Below the pieces are notes generated by a model that saw only the letters and a list, made by a program, of their open reading frames with translations, searched no databases and had not been told where the DNA came from. Below are positions 38,359 to 46,170 of a stretch of DNA of 64,000 bases, piece after piece. Both the position numbers and the translations under genes were made by a program. Position 1 is the first letter of the stretch. Every line of letters begins with the position of its first letter. This DNA comes from Paracoccaceae bacterium Fryx2. Its GTDB lineage: Bacteria > Pseudomonadota > Alphaproteobacteria > Rhodobacterales > Rhodobacteraceae. The stretch is from positions 3,172,501-3,236,500 of the forward strand of contig JAVSGI010000005.1 of the NCBI GenBank assembly GCA_032334235.1, in the 5' to 3' direction.

Positions 38359-38743
38359 TGCTGCAGCCTTTTGACAAGGAAAGAAGGCGGCCTGATAGAA
38401 CATATCCGGCCCCTGCACCCAAGACAGCACCGAAGGCATCTGCTACGAGGTCTGCCCATTCGGCCTGACGTCCGAAAAAGGGCTGCACCAACTCAATGCT
38501 GCCCCCATAGGCGATGACGGCCAGTGCCACCCAAATCACAAGTCGCGGTCGCACAAGCGACAGTGGAAACGCCAGGCTGGCAAAGGCCAGAATATGGTAA
38601 ATTTTGTCCGATCCTGCTGGACCCCCAGACGGCATCGGGGCCAAGGTCAGTACAGCAATGATGAGCGCCAGGGTCAATGTCGCAGTACTTCCGATTAATA
38701 TCTGTCTGAACTTAGGCCGCTCTCGGATCACAAATCGCTCCAT
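38354..38743 (-). CDS. VanZ-family membrane protein
   Basis: About 129 residues with four hydrophobic segments and the conserved SDKIYHILAFASLAFPLSL and GGSIELVQPFFGRQAEWADLVADAFGA, typical of VanZ-like proteins. Family members influence cell-envelope properties and glycopeptide tolerance; the biochemical role is unclear. The stop codon comes from the ISNCY end: the natural ending GCST-stop has become GCSM-stop, so the gene is essentially intact. It is unusual among phage genes and looks like a cargo gene. Confidence 0.78.
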   Translation of the reverse strand: MERFVIRERPKFRQILIGSTATLTLALIIAVLTLAPMPSGGPAGSDKIYHILAFASLAFPLSLVRPRLVIWVALAVIAYGGSIELVQPFFGRQAEWADLVADAFGAVLGAGAGYVLSGRLLSLSKGCSM

Positions 38744-38799
38744 TGCTAGAAGTCGTAACAGCAAGACAGTACCGTGGTGTGTAAATAGTATAGCGTGGA

Positions 38800-39789
38800 C
38801 TATGCAACCGTTTCTCCCTTAGTCGGCACGGCGGCGCCGGATTTCAGCGCATCGAAGCTCTGCCCACTGCTCTCCAACAGGACCGCCTCGCCGGTGAACT
38901 GTTGCCAGCGTTCGACGGCGACATCGACGTAAACCGGGTTCAACTCGATCCCGAAGCAGACGCGGCCCGTGGTTTCCGCCGCGATCAGCGTGGTGCCGGA
39001 TCCCATGAAGGGTTCAAACACCGCCTGACCGGGGCTGGAATTGTTCAGCATCGGGCGGCGCATGCATTCGACCGGCTTCTGGGTACTGTGGATGGTGGTA
39101 GCATCCTGATCCTTGCCGGAAATGCGCCACAGCGTGGTCTGCTTGCGATCACCCGCCCAGTGGCCCTTGCCGGTCTTCTTGACGGCATACCAGCAGGGTT
39201 CATGTTGCCAGTGATAGTCGCCACGGCTGAAAACGAGGCTGTCCTTGGCCCAGATGATCTGCGACCGCACGTTGAAGCCCGCCGCCACCAGGCTCTCGGC
39301 CACCTCTGCCGCATGCAGCGCGCCGTGCCAGACATAGGCGACGTCGCCGGGAAACAGCGCCCAAGCCTCACGCCAATCGGCCCGGTCGTCGTTCAGCACG
39401 CGGCCTATGCGTTTGGTCTTGGCGGCACCCACCTGGTTGCGCCAGCTTGGGTCATATTCCACGCCATAGGGCGGGTCTGTCACCATCAGCATCGGCTTCA
39501 CATCGCCCAAGAGCCGCCCGACCACATCCGCCGATGTGCTGTCGCCGCAGATCAGCCGGTGCTTGCCCAGCTGCCAGAGATCGCCCGCGACCGACACCGG
39601 CGTGACCGGCGCATCAGGAATATCATCCTCGCCCTCGACCGCACCACCATCTTGCTGATCCGGGGCGCGCAGCAGGGCTTCCAGATCCTCGTCGACGATC
39701 CCCAGAAGCCCGAGGTCGTAATTGACGGCCAGAAGCAGCGAGATCTCGTCGCGCAGTATCGGATCATCCCATTCGCCCAGCTCGGTCAG
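38800..39789 (-). pseudogene. ParB-domain DNA methyltransferase, C-terminal part
   Basis: The DNA methylase half of a gene interrupted by the IS1111-type element. The segment contains MVTDPPYGVEYDPSWRN (catalytic DPPY) and AVFEPFMGSGTTLIAAE (SAM-binding FxGxG). From the IS border it reads LTELGEWDDPILRDEISLLL. A GTG at 39597 could start a 265-residue methylase alone (VAGDLWQLGKHR), so residual activity is possible. Joined to 41181-41471 the intact protein would be 426 residues. Confidence 0.85.
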
Positions 39790-39874
39790 ATGGGGTGGTT
39801 GCCGCCCTCCCCAAACGGCATCGTAATGTGCCAGGATGTTGGTCTGAGAACCACAAAGCGAAGAGGACGGCGAG

Positions 39875-40903
39875 ATGAAAGATACAATGATCGGGGTGGA
39901 TCTGGCAAAAAATGTTTTCCAGCTTCACGGGGCATCAATGACGGGCGAGGTCAAGTTTCGCAAGAAGCTGACGCGCCCGCAGTTCATGGCGTTTATGGCA
40001 GACCATCCGGCGGCGGTGGTTGTTTTGGAAGCCTGCGGCAGCGCCAGCTATTGGGCGCGAGAGCTTTCGAAGGCAGGCCATGAGGTCAAGCTGATCGCGC
40101 CACAATATGTGAAGCCCTTTGTTAAACGCCAGAAAAACGATGCTGCTGATGCCGAAGCGATCGTCGTCGCAGCGCAGCGCCCCGAAATGCGCTTTGTGCC
40201 GCCGAAGACTGAAGAGCAGCAGGCGCGGGCGGTACTGTTTCGGGCCCGCGAACGGCTGGTGCATCAGCGCACCGAGCTTTCGAATGCACTGCGCGCGGTG
40301 CTCTACGAATACGGCCATGCGGTGCCGCAGGGATCGGTGCATCTTAAACGCATTGTCGAAATCATCGAGGCCGAAACTTGCGATCTGCCAGATCTGGCGC
40401 GAGAAGAGGCGCGCGACCTGCTCGAACAGATTGCTGAGAAAACCGTACGCATTGAGGCCAAGACCCGCAAGATCGCGGCGCAGGCGGCGCTGACCCCGAC
40501 TGCGCGCAGGCTGCAAACAATGCCGGGCGTCGGGCCGATGACCGCGCTGGCGGTTGAGGCTTTTGCGCCTGCGATGGCGACGTTCAAATGCGGTCGCGAC
40601 TTCGCCGCCTGGCTTGGTCTAGTGCCAAGGCAGATGTCATCGGGGGGCAAAGAGCGGCTTGGGCGTATTTCCAAGGCCGGGCAGTCTGACATCCGGCGTC
40701 TGCTGATCATCGGCGCGATGTCGCGGCTGAACTGGATGGGGGCAAGATCCATTCGCGAGGGGTCGTGGCTCGACCGGCTGCGGGCGCGCAAGCCGAAGAT
40801 GCTGGTGGCCATCGCGCTGGCCAACAAGATGGCGCGCATGATCTGGGCCATGCTGACGAAACAGGAAGATTACAAGGATCCGGTACCGGCTGGCGCTGCA
40901 TGA
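39875..40903 (+). CDS. IS110/IS1111-family recombinase
   Basis: A 342-residue enzyme with the N-terminal RuvC-like DEDD domain (MIGVDLAKNVFQLHG, VVLEACGSASYWAREL, KNDAADAEAIVVA) and the C-terminal Tnp_20 domain with MPGVGPMTALAVEAF and SSGGKERLGRISKAGQSD, the latter carrying the catalytic Ser. Intact. Confidence 0.95.
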   Translation: MKDTMIGVDLAKNVFQLHGASMTGEVKFRKKLTRPQFMAFMADHPAAVVVLEACGSASYWARELSKAGHEVKLIAPQYVKPFVKRQKNDAADAEAIVVAAQRPEMRFVPPKTEEQQARAVLFRARERLVHQRTELSNALRAVLYEYGHAVPQGSVHLKRIVEIIEAETCDLPDLAREEARDLLEQIAEKTVRIEAKTRKIAAQAALTPTARRLQTMPGVGPMTALAVEAFAPAMATFKCGRDFAAWLGLVPRQMSSGGKERLGRISKAGQSDIRRLLIIGAMSRLNWMGARSIREGSWLDRLRARKPKMLVAIALANKMARMIWAMLTKQEDYKDPVPAGAA

Positions 40904-41180
40904 TGGGGGCAGAAACCCCGTCGGCGTGACGCCGGTACAGGAGGTGTGAGAGAGCGACGACCCGAATGGGCAAAATGATCGAACAGATCTGGATCGGGAA
41001 AACCAGGAACAAATTGGGGGCGATAAAGCCCGGCAGTCAGATTTGGACCCGATCCGCGGATCACCATACCGGCCAGCAGCTTCTGACATGGCTGCATCGA
41101 AAGGCCTGACAGAAGTTCGCAATCGATCACATGCGCAAAAGGGAAGAAAGCTCTTGCACCATGGGCGGCAACCACAGAAG
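40904..41180 (+). ncRNA. candidate bridge-RNA region of the IS1111 element
   Basis: A 277-nt stretch with no frame, downstream of the recombinase and inside the right end. IS110-superfamily elements encode a structured bridge RNA that pairs with donor and target DNA; in the IS1111 group it lies after the recombinase. GTCAGATTTGG at 41036-41046 resembles the target GTCAGTTTG, as expected of a target-binding loop. No fold was computed. Confidence 0.5.
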
Positions 41181-41471
41181 TTTGTTGTCGGCGATCCGGT
41201 AAGCCCGGCGATCATCCTCGTCGAGGTGGCTGAGCCGGATCACCGGCACATCCTTCAGCCCCAGCATGATGGCCGCCAGCACCCGGCCGTGCCCGGCGAT
41301 CAGTTCGCCATCGTCGGCCACCATGCAGGGCACGGTCCAGCCGAACTTGGCCATGCTGGCCGCGATCTTGGCGACCTGATCGGTGCCGTGGATCTTGGCA
41401 TTGCGGGCATAGGGCCGCAGCCGGTCAATCGGCCAAGTCTCAATCTGGCTCGGTGCAAAGACCAGGTCCAT
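41181..41471 (-). pseudogene. ParB-domain DNA methyltransferase, N-terminal part
   Basis: 97 codons starting MDLVFAPSQIETWPIDRLRPYARN, a ParB/Srx-like domain (IAASMAKFGWTVPCMV, ELIAGHGRVLAAIML). It ends at RIADNK where the IS1111 element begins. Many phage DNA methylases carry such a domain ahead of the methylase. With the IS present the frame runs into about 17 IS-derived residues and stops at 41127. Confidence 0.85.
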
Positions 41472-42004
41472 GGGCGGTTCTCATTTGGGGTCGGGCGGAC
41501 GTGCCGATACGCGTGGCCAGGACGGCCAGCGGCAGAATCGGGGTCCGCGATGTGGGGGAAAACGAAAGCGCCCGCGAGGGTTATCCTCCGGGCGCCATTC
41601 TCGACTATCAATAGGTAGGTCAAGGGGGGCAGCTTTGTCAAATGGAAAATTGGTTTGGATTCATGGGCTTCCGGGAGGTGACTTCCGCTGGCTGGCTTCT
41701 GGCGCGGTGGCTTCCACAAACTGGATTTGGTGGATTTGGCAAAAAATCCAGCACGGCAAGATCGTGATTCAGCAAGCCTTTGATAATGAGTCACTTTTCA
41801 AGATCAAGCAGCAGGTGGATTCCGCCTGGCTTCCCCGGTGAAAATGCCGCGCGCTAGCCAAATGGCGCGCTGCGCCCCCCCGCATACGTTTGGGGCCGGG
41901 GAGGAACCATGCCGAGGGGGAAGCATGCAATCAATACCAATTGGCGGCTGCGCCCGCAGACTTGTTGCCGAATGCTGCAGCGCGGATCAAGATCACGTGG
42001 ACAC
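41472..42004. other. intergenic region between phage methylase and restriction genes
   Basis: Apart from the hairpin at 41568-41595, no gene can be supported in these 530 bp. A rightward frame ending at 41841 (HGKIVIQQAFDNESLFKIKQQ) is protein-like only at its end and has no clear start. The segment 41640-41720 is rich in repeated CTTCC words. The junction between phage and restriction cargo probably lies here. Confidence 0.45.
41568..41595. terminator. GC-rich hairpin
   Basis: GCGCCCG...CGGGCGC pairs fully, extended by GAGG/CCTC past one bulged C, with a 5-nt loop. No long T run follows on either strand, so it may be a weak terminator or an mRNA-stabilising structure between oppositely derived modules. 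Confidence 0.5.
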
Positions 42005-42628
42005 CTATTGGTCGGTACCTTCAAGAAACAAATTGCAGCTAACGTGAGCAACCGCGAGCGTCTCTCCGCAGGAATGGGCATGGCGTGACAAGAAGGACCA
42101 CTTAAGCGTGTGGTCTGACGTTGGCCCTTCTTGGAAGCAGGGTAAATCCGCGTCCATCATCTCCCTTACCGATTCTACGAGCTGCGCGATGTTTTTTTTC
42201 CGAACATAAGAAATTACGATTCCTCTTCCTTCCCTTCCGGTTGTGTACCGGCCAAGAAGCTGCGACAGGCCGCTGACATGATAACTAGGTCCGTCATAGA
42301 CTTTTGCTTCAAATAGCTTCTTTCTAATGGGTGTGCAGTGGTCCAAAGAGACAGTGATGTCTACATGGCCATTCGAGTTTGCCTCTTGAAGCACGGTAAC
42401 GCCAGGTAGTTTAAGTGGGCCAATAAATGCGCTCGACAAACCTTCCTCTTTCAAAAGGGCAAAGTTTTTTTTGTTCACTTCTAAATGCTCGACCGCCTTT
42501 TCGATGAATGCGTCAAAGGCTTTGTCGAACTCGTCCTCAGTGCTGGCGCAGATGAGATCGACGTAGTCTGGAGATTTCTTCATTAAGAGTTCCGCAAGAG
42601 CCAGAACTGAATTTGGATTCACAGTCAA
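42005..42628 (-). CDS. PD-(D/E)xK-like nuclease associated with the restriction system
   Basis: A 207-residue protein. The TTG at 42628 overlaps the stop of the restriction subunit (TTGA) and has GGAAGG before it, a better start than the GTG at 42655. GHVDITVSL, then FEAKVYDGPSYHVSG and QLLGRYT give the D...ExK...Q arrangement of restriction-type nucleases. It is the third gene of the restriction operon. Named role unknown; it may be an added nuclease or specificity factor. Confidence 0.65.
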   Translation of the reverse strand: MTVNPNSVLALAELLMKKSPDYVDLICASTEDEFDKAFDAFIEKAVEHLEVNKKNFALLKEEGLSSAFIGPLKLPGVTVLQEANSNGHVDITVSLDHCTPIRKKLFEAKVYDGPSYHVSGLSQLLGRYTTGREGRGIVISYVRKKNIAQLVESVREMMDADLPCFQEGPTSDHTLKWSFLSRHAHSCGETLAVAHVSCNLFLEGTDQ

Positions 42629-45600
42629 AGTACAAGCCCTTCCGTGAATTCCCACCTGATTTCGATGCTATTGGCCCAGTTGCGCCATTCTAATTCTGTG
42701 ATTCTTCCTTGCTTCCACGCGGCCATCATTTTGAATGTCTCGGCGAGGTCACCAGTTTCTGTTGAGGTGGAACTCGGGAAGAACCTCATTTTCAAAAGTG
42801 GACGCTCATAGTCTGTCAATGCTGAAACTACAGAAAGGCCTTGAATTGTTTCGGATGATGCATCGTGTGCGGCAGCCTCGATGTGCTCGAGCTGAACAAA
42901 ATTTCGGTTTTCGCGCCTAGCTCTTTCAAACAATTTCTGGCCGATCTTCACCATGTTCGGCGTGCCCTCAAAGTGACGGAGCAGTGTATCCCTGAGTTCG
43001 TGTGGGAGTTGACCGCCATTAAACAATGGCAAGGTGGCACTCTGCTGTTCCAAGTCCCACGGCTGGTTCGTAAGGCCATTTATCGCCAGTCCTACCCTGC
43101 CAGGATCATCCACCAATACATAGTGCCAAATCCCGTGTCCGCCTGTGTGGTTTACCGCTTCGACCCAGCGCTCTGCAGCCTTTGCCTTTGCATCGGCATC
43201 GTCATTGACGCGGCCCTTGATCTCAATGATCACATTCAGGTCTTTGTCGGTAACGACAATGAAGTCGGGGATGTATCGTGAGACAACACCACGGTGACGG
43301 TAAGGAACAGCGAACCCAAGCCTATCGTTCTTGACCCAACGTCTCACGCCAGGGTGGCTATCCAGAAGAAAAGCGGCACTCTGCTCCCATTTTTCCGTGT
43401 CGGCGACCATCGCGTTTAGGTGGCACCGATTGACCGCATATATTGGCTTGGTTGTGTGAAAATCGACGTTCATTGTGCTTCCGCGCCCCGAAGCACCGAT
43501 GGGAATGACGGCAACCTCACGCTCTCCTGTCTTCGAACCTTTCTTAATCGCTTCGAGCAAGGAGCTGATCGCGGCTTGCATGTACTCGCCGACCAACAGC
43601 ACATCCCTTGGCAAGCTGTCACCCTTGAGATCAAGCTTCTCGTCCAGGAACCGCTTTGATGCAAAAGCAACCTGTGGGAAAAGCTGCTGTACTGGGACAG
43701 CTTCAGCACCATTGTCTGCTTGCCATCGAGCGCAGACCTCCCGAGCCAGCCTGAATGCGACTTGTTGATCGCGAAATCTCGCCCGCCAGTCTTTCAACGA
43801 CAGGACTGGTCGCTCGCCTGGCCCGAAAACTGCCAGTGAGCCATCCGGAGAGGTCAGCGGCGTGAGTTCTACCATCTGCGGGATCCTCAGCGGATCGATG
43901 GTGACCTTGGACACCTTGGACCAGTCGACGTGAACATCGAAATGTCCCGTTTGGTGGTAGCCAGTCACAACCGGAAAGTTGATCTCGTAGTCAGCTTTCT
44001 CGGGGACGGAAAAAATGTGGTTCGGATCGGGCTGAGGTGGCTGCGGACCAACCGGTTTGACCTTGAAGGGGATCAACTCGAACGGCACCCCAAAGACCTT
44101 AGCCGTCTCCTCGGCAAACATCTGGGTTTCTTCATTCAACGCATAGCTTTTGCGGCGCAGCGCTCTACCGACCACCTGTTCACACAGGAGCTGTGACCCG
44201 AATGGCCGCAGGCCTACGATGTGCGTCACGGTGTTTGCATCCCATCCTTCGGCCAGCATGGCGACGGAGACTATGCATCGTACATCGCGACCTGGCGGAA
44301 TGCGCTCGTCGATCCACTTGAGAGAACCGTCGTTGTCATCGCTTGCAACTTTGTCATTGTGCTTGCGAACGAGTTCCGACCAATCTTCGGGGATCCTGCC
44401 ACCAGGCCAAGTAGCTTTGCCCACAGTGTCGAGGATGAACCGAAGGCGCTTTGTCTCATCCTTCGAGCCACCTTCCTCAATGTCCTCCATCACCTTCGAG
44501 TCGATGCGGACGGTCACTTCCTGTCCAGGCGCGTTCCGGAACCAGCTAGGCGCAACGCCATAGCTGTCCTTGCCATTCGCCAACCAACCGTGGACCTCCT
44601 TTGCAACCGCTGTGTCGCGGCAGACCACGATGAACACAGGTGGTACTGGGTGCTTCTGCTGTTGCTTTGACAGTTGCTCCCATTCCGAGAACCGCTGGTA
44701 CCATTCTTGTGCCAGCAAGTTGATCGGCGCTGACGCGTAGTTCATCACGATTTCAGGCGTGATGTTGGTTCCAAGGCCATCTTCTTTGGCTTTGGCCTGA
44801 ACCCACCGCCAGATGTTGAAGTACGCCGCCTCTTCTGCCCCCGATACATCTCGGGCAGGCAGTTGCGGGATTTTCACCAGACCTGATTCAATGGCGTCGA
44901 GAAGACTGAAGTCTGAAACGATCCAAGGGAATGGTTTGCCGACCTCGTTGCCCGATCCTTGGATGTAGAAGGGAGTTGCAGATAGGTCGACGCACAGGTT
45001 TATCCCGCGCCTGCGGCCACCGCCAGCAAGCTTGTTGATCCTGTCCAGCGCCTCAACCCAGATGGTCGCCTCACGGGCGTTCTTTCTGGCGAGATCCTTG
45101 TCCTCGTCCAAGTTTTCTTCTGTCGACGCATCACCTCGGCGATAGGCGTGGTGTGCCTCGTCGTTAAATATAAGCCAATGGGAGCTCCGCCCTTTGCCGC
45201 TGCCCAATTCTCGCTTTATGCGCTTAAACCATGCCTGATCGGACTCGAAGTACTTCGTCTCGACGCTCTCGTTGGCCTTGCCTGCGTTCTTGACGATCTC
45301 GGTCGGTTCGCCGGTTTTCACGACCTTGGCGCTATCGCCGTTGACGGTGTTCGTTTCCTTTTTCGCCAGACGATGCCAGTTGGCGATCATGACTTCACCG
45401 CGGCGAAGTTCTTCCATACGATGAGGTGGGACGAGCTGCCGGGTTCGATAGAGGCTGATGTCTCCCAGCGCCGGGTCAAGTTCCTGCAACCGCTCGCGGA
45501 TCGTCACGTTCGGGCAGACGATCAAGATAGTGTCCGAAAACCGGTCGTCGCGCGGAGAGGCAACGCGGTTCAGGATCGACCAGGCGGCCAGCATGCCCAT

Positions 45601-46170
45601 TACGGTCGTCTTGCCGCTGCCTGTCGCCATCTTACACGCGTAGCGGATGAAGGCACGAATACCAGCCGCCTTGGCTTCAAGCCCGGGTTCGTCGCGGGGG
45701 ACTTCGGGAACGCCTTTGCGGTAAGCGTCCTTGGCCTCAACGAGAAAGATGAGCGTTTCGGCCGCTTCGATCTGTGCGAAGAACAGCCTTTGCATGCGCT
45801 GATCGCTGCGCCAGAGTTCCAGGAGCTCCAGAGTTACGGGGGAGGCGCCGTCATAGGCCACGCCACCGCTGTGAATGCCTGACCGCCAATCCTTCACGCG
45901 GCTGCGGATCGCGTTGACGATCTCGAGCTCGACCTCTTCGCCTGCCTGGCTTTCGAACAGTTCCGCTTGACTGCGGTCAGGGCGGCCCCGGCCGGAGTGT
46001 TCTGGCACCCGGTAGAAGTAACTTGCCCGCCGACGGCCTTCTGCCTTGATGGGCGGCTTGGCCTTCGCGATCTTCCAGTGAACTTGCGGCTCACGAAACG
46101 GCGAGTTGATGATGACCGGTTGATCCTCGGGGATCGGCTGCGGTGCGTCTTGTTCTACTGCGGCGATCAT
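42625..46170 (-). CDS. type III-like restriction enzyme Res subunit
   Basis: A 1181-residue superfamily 2 helicase-nuclease. Walker A is CKMATGSGKTTVMGML near residue 180, the DEAH box is LIFNDEAHHAYRR, and motif VI lies in EQVVGRALRRKSY. The C terminus has the nuclease motif PDFIVVTDKDLNVIIEIKG near residues 965-985. It should translocate on DNA and cut unmodified sites with the Mod protein. The ATG overlaps the mod stop by one base, and its TGA overlaps the nuclease start. Confidence 0.9.
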   Translation of the reverse strand: MIAAVEQDAPQPIPEDQPVIINSPFREPQVHWKIAKAKPPIKAEGRRRASYFYRVPEHSGRGRPDRSQAELFESQAGEEVELEIVNAIRSRVKDWRSGIHSGGVAYDGASPVTLELLELWRSDQRMQRLFFAQIEAAETLIFLVEAKDAYRKGVPEVPRDEPGLEAKAAGIRAFIRYACKMATGSGKTTVMGMLAAWSILNRVASPRDDRFSDTILIVCPNVTIRERLQELDPALGDISLYRTRQLVPPHRMEELRRGEVMIANWHRLAKKETNTVNGDSAKVVKTGEPTEIVKNAGKANESVETKYFESDQAWFKRIKRELGSGKGRSSHWLIFNDEAHHAYRRGDASTEENLDEDKDLARKNAREATIWVEALDRINKLAGGGRRRGINLCVDLSATPFYIQGSGNEVGKPFPWIVSDFSLLDAIESGLVKIPQLPARDVSGAEEAAYFNIWRWVQAKAKEDGLGTNITPEIVMNYASAPINLLAQEWYQRFSEWEQLSKQQQKHPVPPVFIVVCRDTAVAKEVHGWLANGKDSYGVAPSWFRNAPGQEVTVRIDSKVMEDIEEGGSKDETKRLRFILDTVGKATWPGGRIPEDWSELVRKHNDKVASDDNDGSLKWIDERIPPGRDVRCIVSVAMLAEGWDANTVTHIVGLRPFGSQLLCEQVVGRALRRKSYALNEETQMFAEETAKVFGVPFELIPFKVKPVGPQPPQPDPNHIFSVPEKADYEINFPVVTGYHQTGHFDVHVDWSKVSKVTIDPLRIPQMVELTPLTSPDGSLAVFGPGERPVLSLKDWRARFRDQQVAFRLAREVCARWQADNGAEAVPVQQLFPQVAFASKRFLDEKLDLKGDSLPRDVLLVGEYMQAAISSLLEAIKKGSKTGEREVAVIPIGASGRGSTMNVDFHTTKPIYAVNRCHLNAMVADTEKWEQSAAFLLDSHPGVRRWVKNDRLGFAVPYRHRGVVSRYIPDFIVVTDKDLNVIIEIKGRVNDDADAKAKAAERWVEAVNHTGGHGIWHYVLVDDPGRVGLAINGLTNQPWDLEQQSATLPLFNGGQLPHELRDTLLRHFEGTPNMVKIGQKLFERARRENRNFVQLEHIEAAAHDASSETIQGLSVVSALTDYERPLLKMRFFPSSTSTETGDLAETFKMMAAWKQGRITELEWRNWANSIEIRWEFTEGLVL

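Larger units (their letters stand above)
39790..41180 (+). mobile_element. IS110/IS1111-family insertion sequence
   Basis: 1391 bp. A perfect 12-bp subterminal inverted repeat TGGTTGCCGCCC occurs at 39796-39807 and, inverted, at 41163-41174, each 6 nt from the ends; such subterminal repeats define the IS1111 group. Removing the element restores the codons GAC AAC AAA CTG ACC GAG of the ParB-methylase gene without losing a base. The end positions can shift by two bases because AG is shared. Confidence 0.92.

Noticed and set aside
24606-41180. Composite transposon formed by the insertion sequences
   Set aside because: The elements belong to different families, each with its own target scar; no two copies bracket the cargo.
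41470-41841. Rightward frame with protein-like end between phage methylase and restriction genes
   Set aside because: The first half is antisense to the ParB-domain region flank, no start is convincing and no family is recognised.
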